From Humulus lupulus (lineage: Eukaryota > Streptophyta > Magnoliopsida > Rosales > Cannabaceae): a stretch of 64,000 nucleotides of DNA. Below, one piece after another: positions 34,456 to 45,933 of the stretch. The notes under the pieces were generated by a model, which saw nothing but the letters and a program-made list of their open reading frames with translations, did no database searches and was not told the DNA's origin. The position numbers and the translations under genes were made by a program. The stretch spans positions 64,774,643-64,838,642 of the forward strand of contig NC_084799.1 of NCBI RefSeq assembly GCF_963169125.1, read 5' to 3'. The first letter of the stretch is position 1. Each line of letters starts with the position of its first letter.

Positions 34456-35579
34456 TGTGTTATATTATTTCATATAATATAATGTTAGATTAAATAATGT
34501 GACAAAATGTGATTTGTCACACATTGTAACATATTATTGAGAGTCACAAAAATTGGACACATGTGTGTGCCCAAAAGTGACATATTTTGAAGTTACAAAA
34601 TCAGTTACAAATTTGTAACTCCCAAATATTACCCAATAATGTGTATATTATATGTTACACATTTGAGATTGGATTTCACAAGGCCATGATGAAATATGGC
34701 TGTTGGAGACATGTTTTTAACTCCCAATAGGTGTTTGGAGGTTACAAAATCACGTGGGAAAGGATTTGGGACGTATTGGAAAAATGACTTTTTTGTGTTG
34801 AAAATGGCATGTGGCCACGGCTACTGACTTTCAGTGGCCGCGGCCTGGGGGACAGAAGCCAGTGGCCCAGGCCGCGGCAACTGAAAAGTCATGGGCGAGG
34901 CTAGTGAGGCTGACAGCCTATATGGTTTTTCAGTTTTTTTGCAAATTGAATGGTTCTAACATCCCAAATAACTCCCAAATCTCCATTTTAATTCCATAAA
35001 CATCCAATCAAACATTGGTAACATCCATGGGGGTTGGTGGAATTTGAAATTCAAAGGGGTATCTCAAACTCTATAAATAAGAGCCTAGTGTTCACTTGTA
35101 AGACACACCATTTTCCATCCACAAAGCACTTGGCTGGAAAATATACCATAGAGGCTTGATAATTCTAGAGAGCTATTTCCTAAAGAGATCCCTTAGTGCT
35201 TTGAGATAGGGGAAATAAGCTTTTGGACAAAAGTTTTGAACCTTGTTCAAGTTGGTGATCCCCACTACTCTACACTTTGGTTGTGTGAGAGTTTGTGTTT
35301 TCCATTGATCTTTTCATTATGTTGTTCTTCTTGTATTATTAGTGTATTGAGTTTGTAATCCTCTACTTCTATTTCTATTCACATATTCATTGGTATCTTT
35401 TGTCTTAGGGTTTTAGTTCTTATAATTATCTTCCTTCTCTTATTTCTATTTACTTGTATTTTGCGCAATTGAGTTGTAATATTTATTTAATCAATTACCT
35501 TGTCTATTGTATTTTTTGCATAGATTTGTATTTTGGTTTTTCCACTTTTCCATTGAGCAATAACATATATTCTTTAACA
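34456..35579 (+). mobile_element. 1,124-bp copia-type solo LTR inside C1
   Basis: TGTGTTATATT...TCTTTAACA interrupts the 148-bp array. A TATA box, CTATAAATAA, lies at 35071-35080. The flanks share only (A)GTC (34453-34455 and 35580-35582), so the target duplication is imperfect or shortened. The short ORF at 34811-34999 is LTR sequence. Assignment to copia rests on size and TATA layout only. Confidence 0.75.
34827..34889 (+). repeat. GC-rich 23-bp inverted repeat
   Basis: The arms 34827-34849 (ACTTTCAGTGGCCGCGGCC...) and 34866-34889 are near-perfect complements around a 16-nt loop. It is a GC-rich island in an AT-rich LTR, upstream of the TATA box at 35071. Confidence 0.85.
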
Positions 35580-35860
35580 GTCCGGCTAGCTACTGTGACA
35601 ACTATGAACTCCGGCTAGCCACCGGGGAACTATGTGAGAAACTGGTTCACCACTGATGCCTATGTAGCTAAGGTCGGTTGGCCATCGCAATATGTAAGAA
35701 GTCTGGCTTAACACCCATGACATAAGAGTCTGGTCAAACTCTGTGACACATAAGTAAGTTAATTCCGGAATCAAATCTCTATGGCTTAGAAAGTATGCTG
35801 AATTCCTCTCAGAGTTTGGGTAACCGGTGTAACTAGTTTACACCTGTCGACGCTATGGTG

Positions 35861-35935
35861 AGATATGTTAAGATGTATTAAGATATGTTAAGCTATGTTA
35901 AAATATGTTCAGATATGTTAAGCTATGTTGAAGGT
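35861..35935 (+). repeat. AGATATGTTA minisatellite in LTR C1
   Basis: Several degenerate copies of a 10-11 bp unit (agatatgtta / agctatgtta). The inverted equivalent lies in C2 at about 36808-36870. Confidence 0.7.
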
Positions 35936-36574
35936 TCCTCTAGAACCCTAAGTAAGTATGTATGTTATGATACGAGTGAGTAAGTAAGTATGTATGTTAC
36001 CAGTTAAGACTGTATGTATGCTCTAGGATTTTCTGCGTGCAGGTGTACCTTCAGGTTATAAATTTTGGTTATGAGGCATGACCATAAGCTTATTAGGACG
36101 TTCGCACGTTCTTAAATTGTATGTTAGGGTTCGGTTTCATCAGAATCCTATTCTTGGTTGATTATCTGCCTAGTTACAGTTAGTTAAGTTCTTGCTTTGT
36201 TTATGTGGTTATGTTAGTTAAGTTGTTCTTACTAAGCATTTCACTTACCTAGTTGTTTCGTGTTGTAGGTAAGCTCAAAGGCAAAGTGGATCAGTGAGCG
36301 CTGGAGTTTATCTGTGAGGATGTACATGTGAACCAACCTTTTGGGAATTTACGTTTTGGGGATTAGAACCCATATGATAACTATAGTTTATTTTGGACTC
36401 GTTGAATGTTTTAAAATTATGACATTGTAATTCACTTTTAAGTATGTGCATACTTCTGAACTATGGTATGTTTTGAAAAAGTTTTTTTTTATGGATTATC
36501 AGTTACCTTATTTTAGAAAATGGTTATGTTTTCCGCAAATTATGTTAAGAGATTTTACGGGACGTTACACGAAC

Positions 36575-39500
36575 GTCCTGGAAAACTTATGGTCATGCCT
36601 CCTAACCAAAATTCGTATCCTCAAAGTACACCTGCACGCAGAAAATCTAAGAGCATACATACAATCTTAACTAGTAACATACTTACTTGCTCAGTCGTAT
36701 CATAACATACATACATACTTAGTCATTCGTATCATAACATACATACTTAATTAGTCATTCATATTTTAACATGCATACTTACTTAGGGTTATGGAGGAAC
36801 CTTCAACATAAATTAACATATCTTAACATATCTTAGCATAGCTTAACATTTCTTAGTACATCTTAACCAATCTTACCATAGCGTCGACAGGTGTAAACTA
36901 GTTACAACGGTTACCTAGACTCCTAGAAGAATTCGGCATTCTTTCTTAGTCATGGAGATTTTATTCCAAAATTAACTTACTTACGTGTCATGGAGTTTAA
37001 CCAGACTCTTATGTCACGAGTGTTAAGTTGGACATCTTACATATTTCAATGGTCAAACAACCTCAGTTACATAGTCAATGGTGGTGAATCGATTTCTCAC
37101 TTAGTTCCCTGGTGGCTAGCCGGAGTTCATAGTTGTCACGGTAGCTATCCGGACTCAGAATCAACTTACTTATGTGTCCTGAAGTTTAACCAGACTCTTA
37201 TGTCATGGGTGTTAAGCCAGACTTCTTACATATTGCAGTGGCCAACTGACCTTAGTCACACAGTCATCGGTGGCAAACCGGTTTCTCACTTAACTCCCCA
37301 ATGGCTAGCCGGAGTTCATAGTTGTAACGGTAGCTAGCCAGACTGATTACCTTAGTCATGTGTATGCGAACCTTCTAGGACCACGGTCTTGAGTAAACCT
37401 TCTAAGAGTAGTTCAAATTATTAGCTTATAATTTAGTTATCTAAACTAGTCATTAACGTGTTGTAGCCAAGCATATCATAAGTTGTCTTACCCGGATTCC
37501 TTAGCGCTTGCTTGTGGAAACCTTCTATCTAGAAGCAAGCCTTCATGCATAGATAACACTGTAGTGAAACCCCACAGTGACTCGGATTAAACTATGGCAT
37601 ATTCTTATAGTTAATATTCCACAATCGCTACATTCAATAAAGTTCTATTAGAGACTCTATACCTACATTTCTCTTATACACTTTACAGTGTATAAAACCA
37701 TATTTCACTTTAAATAAATTTACGGTACCCTGAGAAAAAATTTCCTTACCGCAACATATTCCCCGTGCTGGGCATTTTAATATTCTATCTCTAGGAGACC
37801 CTCTCAGTCGTATTACGCGTATTTTGGTTGCTTATAAAAGAAGTTTTAAACAACTCTTAATCTTAGAAAACCACCAACTTTCTACTCAAGTACGGAGTTT
37901 ACCATTTTCCATTCTTTACCCAAAAATACCGCGTTTCGACATTTTTCAATTTATTATCTGCTAACGATAATACTTTTCGATTTACGGTTATATAAAATCT
38001 TACTCCCATTTTTACCATCTTTAAATCCATAACTTAGGATCTCTATTACGTCATTTTTGAAAAGAAAGGGAAATTGTACCCCGTGTTTAGAAAATGGTAA
38101 AAATGAATTTTCAATAACCTTAAACTAATTTGGGATTTGTTAGATAGCCAAAAACTTAGCTATTTTTTAGAACAACTTCATTTCCAATTCCAAACCTAAC
38201 ATTTCACTATTCATTTTAACGTGATAAAAATCCTACTTTTAAGCTCATATTCAATGTTAGGTTCTCTAACCACAACCCTTTAAAAATTCCGTTCACGTAT
38301 TATGTGCCCTAATGACGGGAACTAGGTGAAAGCTCACATCAAAAATTCAATTTAGGTTAGGAGAACTAACCTCCTAAAACTCGTTTTTTGTTAAGGTTTG
38401 AAATTACTATTTTTCTCATTTTTAGGTATCTTAGAAAAATTATTACTCTTAAACCCTAACATCTTTTAATATAAAATTTTACCAGGGCCTTAATACCTAT
38501 CTTAAAAATTTTCTCACCAAGTTTCAAAAAATTTGGGAAGGAAAAACACATTAAACCATTTAAACAAATCTGGCAGTGCCTGCTGCCCATGAGTTTTTCT
38601 CAGATTTTTAGGGTTGTTAGAAACATTATTTCTCTTACATTGTAGCCCGTTTTAAAAAAAAAAAAAAACTAACCAGGATCTTTAATCATATCTAATTTAG
38701 TTTCTCTCAAAATTTCATAATTTTTAGGATAGGGGAACCCATTCAAAAATTTAAGACAATGTAGGAAGTGTTTTCTGCCCAGAATTTTCGTTTTTAGATT
38801 ATTAAGGAAAACTTTGAAAAACCATTACACTTGAACAATTTTGCATTTTCCTCTAAAAAATTTATGTGATCCTTATACATATTTAAACTAACAGTATACC
38901 AAATTTCAAGGCACTTGGCTCAGTAAAACGTGTTCAATATTCAAAACAATCTAGGCAGTGCATACTGCCCAGAAATTTTCCAGATTGCATCAAGATGCCA
39001 AAGTTCACAACTTTGGTTTGAAAACACATTTTTTAGATTTTAAAGAGCCTATACTCAAGTAATTATCTAGAACTGTGAAAACATATAAATTATTTCTATA
39101 AACAGAAGTAGTAGGGTACGGTCTTACCCTTTGGAATTCAAACCACGAAAACTTAGCAGCATGCATTTTTACACATTCTAGCAAAACTAAACACAACCAG
39201 CAAAACCCTAGCCATATGCATGCATGCAAATCTACAAATCAACAAAGCTAACCTTCAAGCATAAAATAAGCTCCAAAGACCAACAAAACAACCTATACAA
39301 CCAGATATATATTAATAACCAAAAATCTACCTTTGATGTTTCTAGCTTGGAGATAAGGTTCCCTTAGCCTTTCAAACTTCCTCCTTGTGTTCTATGCACT
39401 CAAACCGAGCCCCAAGGTTCCACATGCAGATTTTTTTTTTAAAAAAAAAAAAAAGAAATGTTAGGGTAGAAGATGGAGGTAAGTGGAAAATTGCAAAAAC

Positions 39501-40597
39501 TCTCAAAGTTTTACCTTTGTTCTCACTAAAACATCAACAAGCTTCAAATCTTTGAGATCCTCCTAGAACCACCACTTTCGAACCCTAGAACACAAGATCA
39601 AAGTCATGCATGGCTATTAGATCACATACATGCAACATAACCCATAGGGTTTCAGGTTTGAAGATAAAGAGAGGAGAAAAGTGTAGTAGGGTTTGAAACA
39701 TACCCTTCTTAGTGTGGTTTTGAGCTCCTCCCTACTTCAATGGGGAAAGAGTGTCCTTGGCTCATGGAGAGAAAATGGCAGTAAATGGAGAATAGATGAG
39801 GCTAGGTTTCCGTTTTAGGGGAGAGGAAATAGAAGAGGTGTTTTTTGTTTTCTTGAGAGAAAAGGAAATTTTAAAAAAAATGATTAGTTGTGTAAGAGTG
39901 GAATGATTAGAGTTAAGCCAATGAGTGGGCGAGGCTCTTACACTTCCTAGGGTAGGTGTCCTAGGCTCTTGAGAGCCCTAGACATAGCCTTGACTGCCCC
40001 CCCCCCCCCCCCTTCTCTCTCTCCTCCCTTGGAAAAGACCTTAATGCCCTTGCTCCTTTTACTCACTTCTAATGCACTCAAGGGCCCTTTCGTAATTTCA
40101 CTCTCCAAATTTAACCAAATTTTTACCCTATAGTTTTTTAATATCTCCAAGCTAAAATAAAATAAATGAGACCAGAAATAAATTTTGTCACATAACACAT
40201 AATTTTGGTAATTTTACTCAATTTACCAAAATGCCCTTAGAGGCTCGGGCAAGGATTTCCATTCTTAAACCTGATAGATTGGAATTAAATCATCAATCAA
40301 TTTTTCTTAAACTTATTGGCTTGACTATAAAGTCCCAGTGCCAGAAAAAATTAATATTTTTATGCCATAGTATTTCCTATTTAATTAATCTGAGATTTTT
40401 ACCTGATTAGGGTTTTTTGGCCCGGTCCATGACCAAAGGTCTCAGTTTTTAAAAAATCTGCACTTACCACAGATGACTAACATTCAAACATCGCAACTTC
40501 TTGTAACATAAAATGTTCCCCTGACATAATACATAATACAGGGAATAAAAATACTCGAACTAGGGTTTACCTGGTGTCCTAAACGCGGGGCGTTACA
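36575..40597 (-). repeat. main part of LTR C2
   Basis: Inverted counterpart of 31015 to about 36110, without the nested copia LTR. It carries two array units (37011-37345), three degenerate hairpin repeats (38573, 38758, 38951) and a run of 16 C at 39997-40012. There is no gene. Confidence 0.88.
39997..40012 (+). repeat. homopolymer run of 16 C
   Basis: A pure C tract followed by TTCTCTCTCT inside LTR C2, i.e. a G tract on the LTR sense strand. Its length may be unreliable in sequencing. Confidence 0.8.
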
Positions 40598-41090
40598 TAT
40601 TTAACACGAAGAAGGAAGCTATGAAGATGTAGCAAGGATTGCATATGGCTTTCTCTCTGTTGAGAAAGGAAACTTTGAATCATCACGAAAAAGTGAAGGT
40701 AATCTCTTTTATATATTTAAAATGTCAAATATATTTTTTCTTTTAAGAGTTATTAGGTTTTTCATATTTTGTACTGCTGAACCCTAATGTATAAATCCAA
40801 CTTTATTCAACAAAGGATCATCATCAAGTTCCCATGGTAGTAGCTCCACTTACATACCTTTTGAAGAAGACGTGTCGTAAAAAATATCCTGCAAGAACGT
40901 CTTCAGAGAAAGAATTGGAGGTTCCCAAGATATTATATAAAACGAACCAGGCCAGATCATTGTCCTACATTTATTTCACGTGTGGTGGTATAAGGTAGAC
41001 TATTTGAAGGAGTTGAAGAGTGTTCGAAGAAACTGGCTGAGAGGAGTGTCGCGAAGGCCGCGTGTAATGCCTCAGACCGATTTTTTATTA

Positions 41091-41594
41091 TTACACTCTT
41101 AATTAGGTCCAATCATAAATTGGAGACTCTATTTACTTACAACAAACCTTAATTAATCTTACTCTACTATAATTTTAAGCTGGTGCTACACCACTTTCAA
41201 TGGTGTGGTTATGATTAATTATAAAATATTATGTTTAAAAAGTTTATACTATGAAAGTGTGTGACAATCACTAATCATACTATTAGATAATTTATAAAAA
41301 TATTAAGTACTATTTCATATGGTACGGTAGTAGCTCATATTGGGAAGACTTTTTTTTTAATGATATTTAGTTATATTAATTTCCAATGATTGAAATTTAA
41401 TATGGTGCTACTATTTAACCTTTTTGGAATGTATGATAGTTCCATGGAGCAATCATAGCAATGGAGCTAAAAAAATAGTAATAATAAATAAGTATTGTGT
41501 ATATAATTTTATTTATGTTAAAAAATTACATGTGTACAATGGACACGTGTTAAATTATTTAAAAAATGATTGAATGAAATGTTATTGTGGGGTT
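41091..41594. other. AT-rich spacer, right flank of the DRB-like relic
   Basis: About 500 bp with no ORF or RNA gene. It may hold the 3' UTR of the decayed gene. It ends at the GTACC that borders the D2/F composite. Confidence 0.45.
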
Positions 41595-42554
41595 GTACCT
41601 GTAATGTCCCAAATTCCCTAATGTGGCTTAGTGCTTGGATTAGGGGGCCAGAAGGGTCATAATTCATTTAATATGTGATAATGTGAATATATGCATGATT
41701 ATGTGAGTTATATTATTATATAATGATATTTGCATGCATGTGGGCCATTTAAGAATGACATTTTCGTAATTTTAACCTGTTGAGGTCATAATTGTATAAT
41801 TGTGTGCATGTATGTGATATATGGGTGAGATCACATTAATATGTGATTATGTTTAAGTTATTTGGCATGAGACGATCCTAGGATGGAAGTTAGCGGTTTG
41901 GTCATAACGGGGTTCATTACTAGGCTCGGGGTGAGCCTAGGGGTAAATTGGTGTTTAATGCATTACCGGGAATGAGCGAGTAATGGGATATGATTTGATA
42001 ATTATTTGATAATATCGGGAGATACAAGAATTGGGGGACGTTAATTATGATTAACGAGGTCGGTGGAAATGACAATTATGCCCTCGGGTGGCTTTGAGGG
42101 AATAGAATGGCCCTAGTGGAATTTTGGTCATTTAGACCATTAGATAAACTCAGCCAAGTAGGTTGTAGAAGGACACAGGCAAAAACAGAGTTGTTCTCTC
42201 ATCTCTCTCGATCATCTCTCTCTCGGTTTGGTGTTTGAGGAAAGGTTAGAAGATTGAAGCTTAAGGTTTTGAGGCTTCAGGGCTGAGAAGTGTGTTCAGC
42301 AACTGAAGGGATTTAATTCATAACTGGGGTAAGGATAATAAGCTTTAATTTTGAAGGTTTTACTCTGTATTTGAGGTAGTTTGTAAGTTTGACAGTTTGA
42401 TTTTAGGATTGGGTGTTTGGTGATCTTTTAAGTGATATAGAGCTTGGGTTTTGTTGTTAGATTGGTGGTTATGTTGTATTAATGATTGGTTGTGATATTG
42501 GGATTTGTTTAATGAGTTTTGGCTGAGTTTGAATTGAGTAATATGTAGGGGAGA

Positions 42555-42730
42555 TGGGTTCGTGGGGTCAAGTCGCGATTGAGTTCATGCAAGTCACGAC
42601 TTGAGTAACCCTAGAGCCTTCACTAGGCTCTGTCTAGCAGGCGCACCACGACCCTCAGGGGCGAGTCATGGCCCACCCCTAGCACCCAGAAAGGGGGGCC
42701 TGTCTATCTAGGAGGCACGCCATAGCCCAT
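42555..42730 (+). repeat. GC-rich palindromic island in LTR D2
   Basis: AAGTCGCGATT and AAGTCACGACTT are imperfect palindromes 16 nt apart, followed by GC-rich CACGACCC...GGGCGAGTCATGG text. It is a compositional outlier in the LTR, at the position where D1 has its AGCGCT cluster. Confidence 0.55.
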
Positions 42731-43443
42731 GGGTTAGTTTTGAGGGCGGGTTTTCGAACCTTAAGGCTCGGGATCAAATCTACTAACCGTTTAGTAGGAT
42801 TCGAGGTCCCGGGGATGGGTTTTAGTCCATGGATCTTTTATTACTCATTTTATTGATGTGATTTCATATTTGGTTATGATTAGGTGACCAATAAGGGCCT
42901 AAGGATAGGATCATTCTCAAGAGTCGTTCTTTATTTATTTTACCCTCAAGTCTGAGGTAAGAAAACTGCACCCAGTATGTGACATACATGATTATTGATG
43001 AGGTATGTTGAGTGCTCTATATATATACATTGGTTGCATTGTAAATGCCTAGAAGCAATGCTTATTTGTGAATGGAACTGACTTATTAGTCAGAAACGAC
43101 AATGGTGTTTAGTACTGGTCGTGAACCTTTGACTTATCAGTCATGATCGGCAATAGTACTGAGCGTCGGTCGTAATGAATTGGCTTATGAGTCAAGATAG
43201 GCAATAGCATATTGAACGCAGGCCGAGATGATTAGATCTAATCAATATGAGCATTAAATGCTTGACCGACCTACTGGTTGAAGAAAACTAAAGCGCTTGG
43301 CTAGTATAAGGCTAGTTACTCAGAGCTAGGGCTAAAAGGCTTAGGTGACTTGATAGTCACATGGCTTAGGGCGCAGGACCCCAGGATGTCTCATTAGTCA
43401 TATTTTCAGGGCATGGGACCCCAGAAAGGCTTAAATTCATCTA

Positions 43444-45933
43444 TGTAACGCCCTACTACCTTAGGGCCGTTACTAAGTGAGTTTTAAAAGAAACTTTGTG
43501 CAAAGAACTCGCTAACCGAGGTTTTTAAAACAAAAGTGTGACTAAGCAAAAGCTAATGATGTAATCTTTAAAAATGCGTTGATTCAATGAAAACTTCTAG
43601 CATTTAACCTTCGGGATCCCAAACTAAGGTTTGAAAACTATCTACAACTTAAAATAAGTTTACAGTTGGATAATTATTAAAATCACAAATTATTAGAGCC
43701 ATTTCTTGAATAAACCCCCAACCAAAGCAGTCAGGCAAGCCAAACATGTACGCGTCGCTTCACGCTCTCCGTACTCATGGTTGGTTGACTCAATCTTTGC
43801 CCTTACCTGCAACACAGAGCACCCGTGAGCCGAAGCCCAGCAAGAAAACTCATACAGTATATAACATATGCGAATTATATAGTCAACATATCAGATTATC
43901 CACAGATAAACAAGTATTCCATCAAACTAAACAAACACGGCCATGCCGTCCCAGAGGCATTACCTAAGCCTGGGGTCTCGGTCCTCACCGTAAGGATATC
44001 CCCTGTATCCATTGGGGTCCCACACTGTCTACAAGCACTTCATGTGCTAAGTGTTACTTCCGGCCCAATTTCCGCCCTCGGCCTTTCACTGTTTCTCGGC
44101 TCCCTTGCCGTTCTCGGCTCCTTGCTGCTTCGTCTCCGTTGCCGTTCCCGGCTCCGTTGCCGTTCATTCTTACTATAATCATAAATAGTATAACTCAAAT
44201 AACATTCAAACGTATATCAATTTAATTAAGTCTGCACCCTAATATGTAATGCAATATAGGGTCGTGCCCTGCAATCACACTATGGGCCCATGCCCTGTCC
44301 TACGGGTGCTATAGTTTTCTTACCTGTCAATTTGATAGCTTTGAACACTTGACTCCTTGAGCACGATCCCACTCGAGCCCTAGCGCACACCTAAACACAA
44401 CCATAGGTCAAAGTCATCACCAAACCTCAAGTCCAAAAACCTAGCCTCGGGACCAATCCCGAACCCCCCGGGAAGACCTAGATCCATAAAACAAGGTAGT
44501 GGAATCGAACCTCGAACCCTAGGTCAAAATCCCTCAAAAATAGCCCAAAAACCCCTTTCTGGGAACAAGGTAGCGCTACAGCGCTCTTAGGAGGGCGCTA
44601 TAGCGCTACAAGTAGAACCGGAATCCCCCCAGAAACAGGGCTAGCGCTACAGCACCCAAAGACTAGCGCTGTAGCGCTAGTTGCAGGCAGGCAACACCAG
44701 TTTTTCTTTTTCTGCGTTTTCTTTGAGCCAATCTCAACCCAAACTTCCCCAAATCTTCACCAAACTCAAAATCAAGCTTATAAACACTCTCCACTCATCC
44801 CAAGCATCCCAAATCCTCAAAACCCAAACACATTCATCCCAAATCTCAAAATTTACCATGATTAACCCTAAACCCAAAAATTCAGTCAAACATCAAAGTT
44901 AAAGGCTTAGAATTCATACCGTTGATGCAATATCGACTTTGATTCAACTCCTAGACCTCCTTAGCTTGATCTTTCTCAAAGCTTGCCCAGAAATTCCCCT
45001 AAGATTCCCATCAATCCAGCTTAGATACACAGCCCAAACCAGTCAAAACTCAAAACTGAAAACTCTAAAGACTTACCTCAATTTTTTATGTGTTCTTGCT
45101 AATCCCTTGCCAAATCTTCAAGCCCAACTTAGGATCCTTGATGCTCAGCCTATCCTAGCTCTCCTCTGAGCTTTGCCCCAAGAAATTTGAAGAGAAATGG
45201 TGCTAGAATCCTCAAACCGCCCCTTTTAGGAAAACCCTCTGTTTTTCTCTCTTTTCTTTTCTTCCTTTTTCTTTATTTTCTTTCTTTTTCTCCACAGCCA
45301 TCACACTCTCTCTATAAATCCCACTAAGTATATAAAGCCCCAATATACTAATCTCTAAGAAGCCAATTGACCAAAATGCCCTCCCTATTAATTCTTAACC
45401 CTTTTGTCCACACAGGGCCATTTTAGTCATTTTACCCAATTCCCGCTAACTCCTCAAGTGTCTCTAATATTTTCCCGCTTGCTTCCCAATACCTGCTAAA
45501 TCACCAAATATGTGTTCCTCATTATCAAAATTAACCTCAATATATTCTCTAAATTTCCTATTTATACCCCCAGGCTCGCCTCGAGCCGGGTATAAATTCC
45601 CGCCATGACTTTCCGCTAATCTGCTCTCTGGGATTGTCTCGAGTCGCAAATCACAGGTACATCCACATAACAATGTGGTCTCGACAATCATCACATATCA
45701 ATACAGTTATGCCCAAAATGGCCAAAATTACAATTATGCCCTTCTAACACAATCAGGGCCTACATGCATACTAATACACATAGTCATGCATCTTAAATAA
45801 TCACATAGTCATATAACATGCTTAAATCACAATCATGCATTTTACTCATTAAAGTCACACAAAAATCCCATCATGCCCTCCTGGCACACTAATCAAGGCT
45901 CTTAAGCCTTATTAGCGAATTTGGGTTGTTACA
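43444..45933 (-). mobile_element. solo LTR D1, nested in D2 in reverse
   Basis: A 2,490-bp solo LTR. On the minus strand it runs TGTAACAACCCAAATTCGC (from 45933) to GGGCGTTACA (43444), with a perfect target duplication ATCTA (43439-43443, 45934-45938). It is the same family as its host D2, in the opposite orientation. The small ORFs in it (43746-45694) are chance frames. Confidence 0.92.
44571..44682. repeat. AGCGCT palindrome cluster in LTR D1
   Basis: At least six AGCGCT/TAGCGCTA palindromes occur in about 110 bp (e.g. AGCGCTACAGCGCT, GCGCTATAGCGCT, TAGCGCTGTAGCGCTA), which can form nested hairpins. Confidence 0.85.

Larger units (their letters stand above)
34012..35727 (+). repeat. 148-bp tandem array in LTR C1 (4 units)
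   Basis: Units start at 34012, 34160 and 34308, with the fourth at 35580 after the nested LTR. Each contains GCTAGCTACTGTGACAACTAT and GCAATATGTAAGAAGTC. C2 carries only two related units with a period near 180 bp (37011-37345), so copy number varies within the family. Confidence 0.88.
31015..36569 (+). mobile_element. solo LTR C1 (~4.4 kb), same family, nested in C2 in reverse
   Basis: It starts TATAATGCCCCGCG (a decayed TGTAACGCCCC terminus) and ends GACGGGACGTTACA-type at 36569 on the plus strand. The perfect target duplication CGAAC is at 31010-31014 and 36570-36574. It aligns, inverted, along its length with C2. Inside are three repeats of about 187 bp with hairpins (32675-33071), a 148-bp tandem array (34012-35727) and a nested 1,124-bp LTR. 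There is no coding potential. Confidence 0.92.
30546..40597 (-). mobile_element. solo LTR C2 (~4.5 kb), interrupted by C1
   Basis: On the minus strand it runs TGTAACGCCCCGCG (ending at 40597) to GGGACGTTAAA (30546), with TG decayed at one end. The flanking duplication TATTT is at 30541-30545 and 40598-40602. Excluding C1 it is about 4,492 bp with no internal coding region, so it is a solo LTR from recombination. Short ORFs inside are non-coding repeats. It destroys exon 1 of the DRB-like gene. Its PBS-side terminal 469 bp lie at 30546-31014 and the rest at 36575-40597. Confidence 0.9.
30391..41090 (+). pseudogene. decayed double-stranded-RNA-binding protein (DRB-like) gene, split by LTRs
   Basis: Exon 1 is 30391-30545 joined to 40603-40698. 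It begins MPYKTHLNDFCQKKTLA, shifts frame near 30450, then gives GSIEKAMFAASVTINGQVF, RTPTIF and, across the inserted LTRs, NTKKEA; a small shift near 40623 precedes EDVARIAYGFLSVEKGNFES. This is the dsRBM layout alpha1-beta1-3-alpha2 with the KKxA helix. The intron is 40699-40815 (GTAATC...CAAAG). Exon 2 (40816 to about 41080) opens with a Ser-rich linker and IPFEED, then decays through stops and shifts into a second dsRBM (VPKILYKTNQARSLSYIYF, CGGIR, KKLAERSVAKAACNASD). Such plant proteins bind dsRNA in small-RNA pathways. C2 inserted in the exon with TSD TATTT and removing it restores the frame at that point. Which DRB subfamily it came from is unclear. Confidence 0.75.

Noticed and set aside
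34012..35727. CRISPR-like regular repeats
   Set aside because: Units of 148 bp are contiguous without unique spacers and lie in a plant LTR; this is an ordinary tandem array.
36990..37337. 115-codon ORF with internal repeats
   Set aside because: It is the tandem repeat of LTR C2 read through; repeated peptide reflects repeated DNA.
41160..41450. Possible small inverted-repeat element (GGTGCTAC motifs)
   Set aside because: Two GGTGCTAC-like motifs are present but in the same orientation and with no target duplication.
43746..45169. Series of small plus-strand ORFs
   Set aside because: Antisense frames within solo LTR D1; no start context, splice structure or recognised domain.
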